Source of the DNA: Oscarella lobularis
Taxonomy: Eukaryota; Porifera; Homoscleromorpha; Homosclerophorida; Oscarellidae
NCBI RefSeq assembly: GCF_947507565.1
Contig: NC_089194.1
Coordinates: forward strand, 1,922,001 to 1,986,000
Reading direction: 5' to 3'
DNA length: 64,000 nucleotides
Part shown: piece by piece, positions 26,606 through 36,963 of the stretch
How positions within the stretch are numbered: the first letter of the stretch is position 1
How the letters are laid out: each line of letters starts with the position of its first letter
Notes under the pieces: generated by a model
What the model saw: only the letters and a program-made list of their open reading frames with translations
Database searches by the model: none
What the model was told of the DNA's origin: nothing
Made by a program: the position numbers and the translations under genes

Positions 26606-27729
26606 CGCGAAAAAAGACTGCACTGGTTCTTAGAAGAGCTTAGCAAACGAGGAATGTCACGTGGAGGACTTGACGTATGCCAAAGTTTCCCGTAACCTAA
26701 TAATCACGTGATATTTGTCAATTATTTGTGCCGAAAGTACACAATCACTCTTCTAAATAGATCGTATCCACTATGACATTGCTAAGTACTTACGATTTAT
26801 CAAATAAAATTGATGATTCATTCCTAGTTGCGTTACCTTTATTGAAAAATTCAGAAGAGTGGGAGATGACGTTTTTGACCAATAACCATGTGCTACAGGT
26901 CAGGGATGCTCTCTAATTTGTTAGATCTATTGCGTTTCACTCGTTACAAAGTCGATACAGTTGATTCCGGTGAAATGTTGCCCCCCAAAAAACCACTTTA
27001 AATATAGCAGAGAAAAAAGCTAAAAATTGGCACGACAGGCAATTTTCGAGATCGTGGAGTTACCAATGTTCTAAAAAGCCCTATCCAGTCGACGCCGAAA
27101 CTTCAAAATATGAAAAATGAGATTTGAACCAAAACCAAAAAACCAGAAGACTATAGAACCTTTTGAATTGAAAAGAATCAATTCTTCTTTAAAATTGACC
27201 ACCGATAGAAGATAGCGTCCTTCCCCACCATAAATTTAGTCTAAAAAAGACACCGAAATCACTAAGGTATAAATGAGTGGGACCCCCGGGGCCCCCGCTC
27301 GCTCGCACCGCTTCAATCGTGTTCTACGGCTACGTAATGAAGCTTTGTTCGCTTTTTGTTGTATGTAGATGGCTTCCATGAGTCGACTAGGAGCCCCACA
27401 TTCAGTTTTCTCTTCTCTTCCGAACAGTCGACACTCAAGACGTCCCAATGTTGATCAAAGAGTCCCGTTCGCAATAACGACGTCTCTGATTTGAGCTTGC
27501 ATTCGCTAAGATCGACGTAAAGCTCTGAAGTCACGTGTTATCATAACCCCGCCCTATTCAATAAAGATATAGAAATGCTTGCAAAAGAAACTTCTCTTCT
27601 AAGACACGTTTTATGGATGCTCATCTACATGTCAACGTTTACTAAAACTAATTTCATTTACCTTCTAAAAAGTTTGAGCTAAAAAGTCCAGGTTGCTATG
27701 AAAAGAACCAAAAGGAAGCGTGAAACGAC
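26606..27729. other. Intergenic region between gene A start and gene B stop
   Basis: The sequence parallels the region upstream of gene B (30406-31170), which identifies it as part of the repeated unit. It contains a short plus-strand reading frame beginning MTLLSTYDLSNKIDDSF (about 26773) that is cut by a frameshift relative to the one at 30578. The sequence around 27380-27395 (GTCGACTAGGAGCC) is the empty counterpart of the transposon insertion site at 31168/36741. Confidence 0.6.
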
Positions 27730-30405
27730 TTAGTGATGTCGATCGAGTTCGTCGAATTTCCTTTCGATAGCTCTCCGGTTGACGTCTACCTGCTCAAACC
27801 ACCCTAGGAGTTTGCGTACTGTCGGAGACCCTTCTCTTTTGCGCCACAAATCCAGCACCTTGATCATGCGAGCGAGGGAACTTGAAGTAGAGCCACGAAT
27901 GTCATCAAGATTGGAGTCGGAAATGCCAAGCAGCATTCCGATATCTTCCCATTTTGATCCTGTGACGATGGCGCAAGCTTTCACTAACTCATCTGGTACC
28001 AATTCATCGTCAGCTGGAAAAGAGTCTAGACGAAAAAAATAATGTACTACAAGGAAGTTTATGATGACGCATACGTTGATCGGCTTTCGCTTGAGTTGCT
28101 CGTTCACGTGGTTGCTGGACATCTCTCTGAATCTTCGGCTGTTTTTCTTCGTTCTAGAACAAAAAAGATTTTATCTAATTTGGCTCTTTGAACATTGCCA
28201 CTGACCCGTAGAGCAGAATCCAGCAGTTTCTTATTTTCTGCCTAAAATAAAACCGTTCCTATATTACGATCAAATAATAGGAAGACTTTCACTTGGCCTG
28301 GTCAACAATGACTCATTGAAAACATACAATGTTTAAAATTACCTTCTCATTACCAGTAATACGTAACTGCTCTCAAAAAAATTGAACTAGGCTATTGAGT
28401 GACTCACCTGCATTCGTAAGATTTTCTCCATCTTCTCCATTAACTCGCTTCCAGCTTCTGAGTCATCCTAAAACATCAATATTAACCAGTTAGTTAGAAG
28501 AACAAATTTCTCGAAATCTTACTCTTGGTTGAGAAAAAATCTTCACAAGATCTTCTTTCATTTTAAAATGTTTTTTACGATCAGCTATTTGCAACGCTCC
28601 CTCTCCAGCCTAGAATTCCCATTTATTTCAAACCGAATCTTGCACGACGCCTTACGTTGTCTTTTGCATCAATGTTGCAACCTTTCTTAACTAAAAGATT
28701 AACAACGGAGACGTTGCCAGAGAAAACAGCCTCAAGAAGAGGCGTTCTTCCCCACTAATACCAAACAATAGGTGGAAAACTAAATAGGAGCTCGGCATGA
28801 AGACCTGATTGCGAGCTTCGATGTCAGCTCCAACTGAAATCAAGAATTTGGCCATTTCAACTTGATTGAACTGACAGACCCAATGGAGAGAAGTAATGCC
28901 TTGCTAAAAAGTAAACAAACCAGTCAAATATTAATTAAACAGCAATACATACTGCTAAAATAGAATCAATAACGATTGATGTTTACATAGCTGACTGTCA
29001 TGCTTGTGACTCAACCTACCAACAATAAATAACATTCTTACTCGATTAGCTTCATTGACATCCAATTCCAATCCAACGAGTCGCTTGACAATTTTCAAAT
29101 GACCTTCCTGACTCGCAAGTCCCAATGCTCCTTCGCCAGTCTACAAACTCTGTAAGTAGTAACAACCTTCAACATATTTTCACCTACAACGGCCTCTGCT
29201 TTGGCATGAATATTGCACTCTTTCTCAATCAAAACATTTAATGTTCCTTCTGCTCCATAGAAAGCTGCTTCTAAAAAAGGCGTTCTTCCAAACTAATTAT
29301 TGACAAAAAATATTCTCATTGATACACAATCAATACAATGTACGTCATTACCTTACTAACAGCTTCGATGTCAGCTCCAGCTGAAATCAAGAATTTGGCC
29401 ATTTCAACGTGATTATTCTGACAAGACCGATGCAGAGAAGTAACGCCTTCCTAAAAAAGTAAACAAACCCATCAAATATTAATTAATGAGCAATACATAC
29501 TGCTAAAATAGAATCAATAACGATTGATGTTTACTGTCATGCTCATGACTCAATCTACTAACAAGAAATAACGTTCTTACTTGATCAGATTCATTGACAT
29601 CCAATCCCAATTCAACAAGTCGCTTGCCAATTTTCAAATGACCATTCTCACTCGCAAGTCCGAATGCTCCATCGCCATACTACAAACTCTGTAAGTAGTA
29701 ACAACCTTCAACATATTTTCACCTACTTCGTCTTTGGCATGAATATTGCACCCTTTCTCAATCAAAACATTCATTGGTCCTTCTGCTCCGTACAAAGCAG
29801 CGTTAAGAAAAGGCGTTCTTCCTAACTAATTATTGACAAACAATATGATTATTGATACCCAATCAATACAATGTACGTCATTACCTTATCAAGAGCTTCA
29901 ATGTCAGCTCCAGCTAAAATCAAGTATTCAGCCATTTCAGCATCACGTGCCCAATGAAGTGTACTAGAATCCCACTAAATCAAAAAGCAAATATTGCTAT
30001 CTTCTCCTGCCACTGCATCTTTTCCCTTCGCTACTTCAAGCGACATTCTCTCACAAACGTCAGAATCATGACCACAACAATTTTAGCGCTCCTACTTTCT
30101 AATGTCAAAGGTGGAAGTCTGTCTACTTGAAGAATCTCAATTTTAGTCCTGTTTGGAGTTAGGAGCGCTAATTCGACGTCACGTGATTAGTGAAATTGTT
30201 TTGTGTAACCCCGACTCTCAACTATCCCCTGAACCTCATCTCTCGCTGTTTTCCACTCTTTCGGATAACGTTGAACGAACGAAATGACGACTGACTTGTT
30301 TCCTTGCTTGACAGCGGTGAAAAAGTCTACAGTGAGAAACAACGGTTGGAACCGCGTTCCAGGAAAAAGAGAAACGTGCAAACCCTTAATAGAAGTGTTG
30401 TTCAT
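27730..30405 (-). CDS. Gene B: ankyrin-repeat protein with C-terminal Death domain
   Basis: Minus strand. The start is the ATG at 30405 (MNNTSIKG), with the same N-terminal module as genes A, C and D. Ankyrin exons lie between about 29975 and 28570. A helical segment (SELMEKMEKILRMQ, about 28430) follows. The last exon (about 28025-27730) encodes a Death domain: KWEDIGMLLGIS, a DDIRGS turn, RMIKVLDLWRKRE and LLGWFEQVDVNRRAIE, the Trp/Leu pattern of the superfamily. Death domains make homotypic contacts in apoptotic and innate-immune complexes. With no catalytic domain this looks like an adaptor that shares its ankyrin sensor half with kinases A and D. Exon limits are approximate. Confidence 0.75.
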
Positions 30406-31167
30406 CGCGAAAAAAGACTGCACTGGTTCTTAGAAGAGCTTAGCAACGAGGAACGTCACGTGGAGGACCTGACGTATTCCAAAGTTTCCCGTAACCTAAT
30501 AATCACGTGATGTTTGTCAATTATTTGTGCCGAAAGTACACAATCATTCTTCGAAATAGATCGTATCCACTATCACATTGCTAAGTACTCACGGTTTATC
30601 AAATAAAATTGATAATTCATTCCTAGTTGCGTTACCTTTATTGAAAAATTCAGAAGAGTGGGAGATGGCGTTTTTGACCAATAACCATGTGCTACAGGTC
30701 AGGGATGCTCAAAAAAACTTGTTAGATCTATTGCGTTTCACTCGTTACGAAGTCGATACAGTTGATTCCGGTGAAATTTTGCCCCCCAAAAAACCACTTT
30801 AAATATAGCAGAGAAAAAAGCTAAAATTTGGCACGACAGGCAATTTTCGAGATCGTGGAGTTACCAAGGTTCTAAAAAGCCCTATCCAGTCGACGCAGAA
30901 ACTTCAAAATATGAAAAATGAGATTTGAACCAAAACCAAAAAACCAGAAGACTATAGAACCTTTTGAATTGAAAAGAATCGATTCTTCTTTAAAATTGAT
31001 CACCGATAGAAGATAGCGTCCTTCCCCACCATAAATTTAGTCTAAAGGTATAAATGAGTGGGACCCCCGGGCCCCCGCTCGCTCGCATCGCTTCAATCGT
31101 GTTCTACGGCTACGTAATGAAGCTTTGTTCGCTTGTTGGGTGAATAGTATGCAGATGGCTTCCATGA
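30406..31167. other. Upstream region of gene B
   Basis: Contains a plus-strand ORF at 30578-30802 (MLSTHGLSNKIDNSF..., 74 codons) with no recognised domain. The homologous ORF near 26773 is broken, so it is probably not a conserved gene. The duplicated unit is interrupted at 31168 by the transposon nest and resumes at 36742. Confidence 0.5.
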
Positions 31168-31238
31168 GTCGATAGGTAGCCTCGTCCCCAGGCCCTTCAC
31201 CAGCTAGCGCGCTTGGGGCGCACTCACTGGTGGAAGGG

Positions 31239-31350
31239 AAGTTTAATACAGGTTAAACGCGGTTGATATCTACCGCCATGATTATGTAAGGCGCGGGCGG
31301 TGTCTGGTATCGCCATTCGCCGCCTTCGCACAGACCGAATTTTTTTTTTT
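31239..31350. repeat. Ngaro-like element repeat A1 (second copy A2 at 35949-36054)
   Basis: Starts AAGTTTAATACAGG and ends GACCGAATTTTT. Essentially identical to 35949-36054, which implies recent replication of the element, because the two copies are homogenised at each retrotransposition cycle. Confidence 0.85.
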
Positions 31351-31389
31351 CTCTTGCAATTTTTCTCTGCGCTCTTATTCTAACGTTGC

Positions 31390-31722
31390 ATGGCGGATCA
31401 GCGTCCTGCGAATCAAGCTGTCGGTCAGCAGGGACAAGGCAAACAGCGTCAACAGGGGCAGGCGCCGCGGGGACAGAATCCTCCGGCGGCCCCGCCGCCC
31501 CAACAACCTCCACAACCTGTCTTACCTCCGCCTCCGCCGCAAGGGGACCAAGCGCCGCCGCCCGCACAGCCGCTAGTTCCAAGGCAGGCAGTTCCGGTAC
31601 CTATGCAAGACTTCGTAGCGGGAATAGTGCAGCAAACCGTGGCAGCCTGGAGGGCAGGTAATGCGGACGACGGGTGCATAGTCCAAAGAACGGGCGAAAA
31701 CGCCTCCCCCTCGGTCCGCTAA
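31390..31722 (+). CDS. Proline/glutamine-rich gag-like ORF of the Ngaro-like element
   Basis: The frame starts MADQRPANQAVGQQ and is very rich in Pro, Gln and Ala, with a PMQDFVAGIVQQTVAAW helix near the end. It is the first ORF after repeat A1, the position of gag. It stops at 31722 and the expected downstream gag region is replaced by repetitive CAG-rich sequence, so gag is probably truncated. Confidence 0.5.
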   Translation: MADQRPANQAVGQQGQGKQRQQGQAPRGQNPPAAPPPQQPPQPVLPPPPPQGDQAPPPAQPLVPRQAVPVPMQDFVAGIVQQTVAAWRAGNADDGCIVQRTGENASPSVR

Positions 31723-31959
31723 TCGCCCCCACCTGGCGACAGTATCCATTGCTTTCACGACCAGTTCCCACGCCGCCCGAAGACGTTTAGCGTAGAGCCC
31801 CGCCCCTTTTCGCGTCCCCTTACTCTCCCACGCGCAGCGACGGATAACTGCGAGGCGTGACTCTTTCGGACGCTCCCCGAGGGGGTCGCTTGTCTGTGCA
31901 GCCACAGCAAGGGCCTCTGCCGAGGCAAGTGGCTAATGCTTGACCGCGGCAGGCGCCGC

Positions 31960-32520
<561 letters not shown>

Positions 32521-33549
32521 GTTCGTTTCGCTCATGGCGCTTGCGAAAAAGCCCCGCAAGGCAACGCCGCCGTTCTCGCGGGGAAATTGCTTCGGAGTTG
32601 TCCCAGGGCGAGTCGTCGCAAAATCTCGGCGCGCGAGTTCGTCGATCTTGCCGAATTTCTCCCCGACAACGCGGAGGGGCTACGGCGCGAGGGAGAGCGA
32701 GGCAAGTGCCCCTCGCCTGCGCCGGGTCCTCGTTCGTTGCACCGCATCACCTCGATCGCGCAATAGGTTCAAGCCTTCGCGGCTTTCGCCGCGGTGGAAG
32801 TGTCACAGCGCCCAAGTTGGGCGTTGGACATGCTCGGCTACATCAAGCTAGTGGTGCGCATGGCGGAGAAAGGCCGTCCGCGAGAATCGTGGCGGCGCCA
32901 GCGATCATAGGGCGGCCAGTTGTGCATTGCGGCAGGCGGGGCCAGGCGCGGCGGCGAATCCTGGCACAGCTGGATTGCGACGCGCTCAACGTCGCGACTA
33001 GGCAGGCCGGCTCTTCAACTTTGCGCCAGCTGCCGGTTGTGGTGCACGCTGCGTTTATTACCGCGCGTGCGACAAGTGGGGGAAAGGTCATCGCGCTGCA
33101 GATTGTAAGCCAGCGGCGCAGCAGCAGCAGCAGCAAACAGCCGCGCAAGGGCCTCGAGCGCAGTCGCCCAAGCCCCAGTAGAGCCGCGCGCGACTGTCCC
33201 GATTATTAGCGTGTTGCCCCACGCCGTGTAGTTGCACTAGTCGGGGGCATGCAATACACCGTTTCCTGCTGGTTCCTAGAAATGGGGGTCTTTCAGCGGG
33301 CGCGTACCGCTCTGGGCAGGCACTGGCGGCGTTGGACGCCGCGCGCGCGCGGCAAAGGCTTCAGGTTCGGCGGTCGGGGACACGCCATCATCGGCGCCGG
33401 TGATCCCGCAGGCTTAGGCGGATAGCTTAAGGCGCCACCCAGACCAGCGTTTTACAGCAGGGCTGCTGCGCGGGCTTTCAGAAGGTTTCCGAATCGGCTA
33501 CGGCGGCGGGAGCGAAAAGCGAGCTCGAGCACGCCGCAACCTCCACTCT

Positions 33550-34205
33550 GCGCGAGAGTACTCCGCGGTAGTGGACGAATATCTAAACGGCGAACTCGCA
33601 GCAGGCAGAGTAGTGGGCCCAGTCCCGGCCGCTCCGACGCAGCTGGTGCGCTTGAGTCCCTTCGGGGTAAGTCCCAAGTCCGGCCAACCGGGGCGGTGGC
33701 GGCTAATATTCAACCTGTCGTCCCCACGGGGCGGCAGCGTCAACGATGGAATTTGCGCCGAATAATGCGCGACCATATACACCCGTGCGGAGGGCGCCGT
33801 GCGGTACTGCTGGCAGTTGGGAGCTGGGGCAGTGCTAGCAAAGCGGGGCATACAAAGCGAATACCGCATCATTCCGGTGCACCCGGCGGGTCGCCATCTC
33901 CTTAGCATGCGATCGCGGGGCGAGGTGTATGTGGCACACCGTGCTGCCGCTTGGGTTGCGTTCGGCACCGGCGATCTTCTCCGCAGGCGATCTTCTCCGC
34001 AGTAGCAGACGCGCTACTGTGGATCAGCCTCAGGATCGAGCGCATCAGTTGCAGGCGGCGCTGCGGGTGTGCAAAGAACTCGGGGTACCCGTCGCTCGCG
34101 GAAAGATTGGAGGCCCTGGCACGACGCTGGTGTTCTTGAAGATCGAGCTAGACACCGTGGCTGGAGTAATGCGCTTGCCGCAGGCAAAGCTGCAGCGTCA
34201 GCACC
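33550..34205 (+). pseudogene. Frameshifted reverse transcriptase and RNase H region of the Ngaro-like element
   Basis: Fragments in different frames resemble DIRS/Ngaro reverse transcriptase: the N-terminal PFGVSPKSGQPGRWRLIFNL and SVNDGI (frame at 33571), YRIIPVHPAGRHLL (about 33860), then TVLPLGLRSAPAIFSA (about 33940). A 16-bp tandem duplication (GGCGATCTTCTCCGCA twice, about 33972-34003) and other indels break the frame between them. The YxDD core is not seen. An RNase H-like piece (ECDSTVVVAAVRSGSSRD) follows in yet another frame at about 34300. Confidence 0.75.
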
Positions 34206-35549
34206 GTGGGCTCCGCTTCCGATCACCGAAGGAGCTCCGGCCGGTGGTTCTTGCAGCGGCGGTGTGGGGCGAGAGCTGGTCGGGCGCATCGGTCCTGCTT
34301 GAGTGCGACAGCACGGTGGTCGTGGCGGCGGTGCGGTCAGGGTCAAGCAGGGACGCGGCACTTATGCCTCTCCTGCGTACGCTGCAGTTTTTTTGCGGCT
34401 CAATTTGGGTTTGCTTGGAGGGAGCGGCATATCCCGGGAGAACAGAAGACCCTCGCCGACGGGCTCTCGCGTAACGTTCCGCCCGCCGCGCTGAGAGCGT
34501 CTTTTTCCTCAGCTTGCCGCCAATCCGACGCCCATCTCGGGGGAGCTACTGGACCTGGTGGCGTTACCGGGATTGCCCTGGAACGAGCCGCGGTGGAGGG
34601 AGCTCTTTCACGCTACACTGCGCAAGGTGTCGCGGACTCCACTCGACGATCGTACGCCGCAGGACTCCGCCGGTTCAAACGATTTTGCGAGCAGTTAGGT
34701 CTGCAGGGTCTGCCAGCGTCGGAGCGCGTGCTCTCGCTCTTCTGCGCGGCCCTGGCAAGAGAGGGGTTAAGATACGCCACAATAAAATCTTACCTGGCAG
34801 CGGTTCGCAACGGGCAGGTCGTCGCTGGTCTGGGCGATCCGTTCGCGGCATCGATGCCACTGCTGGTTCTCATGCTAAACGGAATCAAGCGAGAACAAGG
34901 GCGGCCAGCGGCGGATCCCCGCCTCCCCATCACTCCGGTGATTCTTCGTCAACTGCGCGCGGTGTGGGGACAAACGCCCCATCGATGGGACTCGACGATG
35001 CTGTGGGCGGCATGCACGGTTGCCTTCTTCGGTTTCTTGCGAGCAGGCGAGTTCACCGTGGACTCGGTGGCGGCGTTCGATCCCGAGCGTCATCTTTCGC
35101 CCGATGACGTGTCGACGGATTCACTGGCGGACCCGTCGTTCGTCAAATTGCGGATCAAACAGTCGAAGACGGACCCGTTCCGTGGCGGCGTGTCGATTGT
35201 TCTAGGACGCACACGCGCGGACCTGTGCCCTGTGGAAGCGCTGCTCGCTTACCTGGCTCGCCGTCGCTTTGCGCCGGGGCCGTTGTTTCTGTTCGAAAAT
35301 GGCGGAGCGCTCTCACGGGCGGCGCTCGTCGATCAAGTGCGACGGGCTCTGACAACGGCAGGCGTGGATGCGACTCGCTTCGCTGGTCATAGCTTCCGAA
35401 TCGGGGCGGCGACGACGGCCGCTGCGCGCGGACTTGACGACTCGACGATCCAAACGCTCGGCCGATGGAAAAGCGCAGCGTTTATGCGCTACATTCGTCT
35501 GGACGAGCGGCAGCTGGCGCGATACAGTCGCGCGCTGGCTACAGAGTAA
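34206..35549 (+). CDS. Tyrosine recombinase ORF of the Ngaro-like element, with the end of RNase H in frame upstream
   Basis: The open frame is 447 codons. Its first part includes the RNase H tail (HIPGEQKTLADGLSRN). The recombinase begins near residue 135 with an SAM-like core-binding domain (STRRSYAAGLRRFKRFC). Catalytic residues are in place: Arg in FFGFLRAGEF, Lys in IKQSKTDPF, HSFR (His-x-x-Arg), GRWKS and Tyr in AAFMRYIR. It would join the circular DNA copy to the genome without an integrase or target-site duplication. The true start is unclear because the upstream part is frameshifted. This is the only intact enzyme of the element. Confidence 0.85.
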   Translation: MGSASDHRRSSGRWFLQRRCGARAGRAHRSCLSATARWSWRRCGQGQAGTRHLCLSCVRCSFFAAQFGFAWRERHIPGEQKTLADGLSRNVPPAALRASFSSACRQSDAHLGGATGPGGVTGIALERAAVEGALSRYTAQGVADSTRRSYAAGLRRFKRFCEQLGLQGLPASERVLSLFCAALAREGLRYATIKSYLAAVRNGQVVAGLGDPFAASMPLLVLMLNGIKREQGRPAADPRLPITPVILRQLRAVWGQTPHRWDSTMLWAACTVAFFGFLRAGEFTVDSVAAFDPERHLSPDDVSTDSLADPSFVKLRIKQSKTDPFRGGVSIVLGRTRADLCPVEALLAYLARRRFAPGPLFLFENGGALSRAALVDQVRRALTTAGVDATRFAGHSFRIGAATTAAARGLDDSTIQTLGRWKSAAFMRYIRLDERQLARYSRALATE

Positions 35550-35810
35550 ATAGCATCCGCGTACTCAGGAGTCCAGCGCGCGTTAGCGACGTAAACCGGT
35601 TCTTTGTCGCATGTTTTGTGAGCGTGGCGAGTTAGTTGTGGCGTTCTTCGGGCGAGTGGAGAGCGTACAGCCGCTAGGGGGTTTTTGTTATGTTAGTCGC
35701 GCCAGCAGGTTCTCACGGGCGGAGACCACAACTATGCTAATTGGGTGAGGTGGTGATCCCGTCTTGGGGGACGTCGCTCCAGCCCCGTTGGGACCGTTCA
35801 CGACGGTTTG

Positions 35811-36257
35811 TTGGGGGCTCGGATTCGGCTTGGCTCGAATCGGACTGACGAGATCGGCGGCGAGCCGGGCGGAAGCGTTCCCCCCTAGCGCGCGTTAGGC
35901 CCAACCCTGAGCAGCACAGGGCAACTCACAGGTAAGATATATCAAGGGAAGTTTAATACAGGTTAAACGCGGTTGATATCTACCGCCATGATTATGTAAG
36001 GCGCGGGCGGTGTCTGGTATCGCCATTCGCCGCCTTCGCACAGACCGAATTTTTCCCACCCTCCCTCCCGTGCTGCTCCGGGGGCCGCACCCGCTTCTCC
36101 GTCCTTCGGACGTGACTCGCCGCTTGGGGGGCTCGGATTCGGCTTGGCTCGAATCGGACTGACGAGATCGGCGGCGAGCCGGGCGGAAGCGTTCCCCCCT
36201 AGCGCGCGTTAGGCCCAACCCTGAGCAGCACAGGGCAACTCACAGGTAAGATATATC
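35811..36257. repeat. Ngaro-like element repeats B1 and B2 around A2
   Basis: B1 (about 35811-35943) and B2 (about 36124-36257) share GGCTCGGATTCGGCTTGG through GGTAAGATATATC, almost without difference. B1 is followed by the core AAGGG and A2; B2 is followed by AAGGG and the interrupted foldback element. Confidence 0.85.
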
Positions 36258-36261
36258 AAGG

Positions 36262-36573
36262 GCCTGGTAACATTGGTCTGCGTCAGAGGGTCACGCGACA
36301 CCCCACTTGCCCCGTGACCTCTGTAGCCCTAATTAAATCAGTACGTAACGGTACGCAAAATCGCTTCAGCGCGTAAGGAAACGTCTTCCAACACTAGTTC
36401 CGAGGTAAAATCGCGTTCGCGGGGCTGTACGGTAGAGCGAACAGTTGCGAACAGTTTCCTTACGCGCTGAAGCGATTTTGCGTACCGTTACGTACTGATT
36501 TAATTAGGGCTACAGAGGTCACGGGGCAAGTGGGGTGTCGCGTGACCCTCTGACGCAGACCAATGTTACCAGG
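36262..36573. repeat. Long near-perfect inverted repeat, arms about 121 bp, loop about 70 bp
   Basis: The left arm (36262-36382, CCTGGTAACATTGG to GTAAGGAAAC) is, as far as I can align by eye, an exact reverse complement of 36453-36573. It is the inner part of the foldback DNA element to the right of the Ngaro insertion. Any read-through transcript would form a long double-stranded hairpin. Confidence 0.85.
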
Positions 36574-36620
36574 CCCTTCCACCAGTGAGTGCGCCCCAAG
36601 CGCGCTAGCTGGTGAAGGGC

Positions 36621-36726
36621 CTGGGGACGTAGCCTCGAGGATCCAGACCCTCTTCCCGCGCGCTAAGATGCGTGGGTGGGGGACGCCGCGGAAAGAGGGT
36701 CTGGATCCTCGAGGCTACTGGGGACG
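36621..36726. mobile_element. Small second foldback element (88 bp) with its own 9-bp target duplication
   Basis: The element at 36630-36717 begins TAGCCTCGAGGATCCAGACC and ends with the inverted complement GGTCTGGATCCTCGAGGCTA. It is flanked by the 9-bp repeat CTGGGGACG (36621-36629, 36718-36726), which interrupts the right terminus of the outer foldback element. Both elements share TAGCCTCG ends and a 9-bp duplication, so they belong to one family. Confidence 0.85.
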
Positions 36727-36963
36727 AGGCTAGTCGATAGGAGCCCCACATTCAGTTTTCTCGACATAAAGCTCTGAAGTCACGTGTTATCATAACCCCG
36801 CCCTATTCAATAAAGATATAGAAATGAAACATCTCTTCTAAGACACGTTTTTTAGATGCTCAAATTTCATTTACCTCATAAAAAGTTTGAGCTCAAAAAG
36901 TCCAGGTTGCCAATTAAAATACACAAGCTACATGAAAAGAAGCAAAAGGAAGTGTGAAACATC

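Noticed and set aside
27779-28042. Plus-strand ORF opposite the Death-domain exon (also 37013-37303)
   Set aside because: Antisense shadow of the Death-domain coding exon; composition mirrors it.
31386-31905. Overlapping ORFs in other frames of the retroelement 5' region
   Set aside because: High-GC sequence lacks stops by chance; only the 31390 frame has gag-like position and composition.
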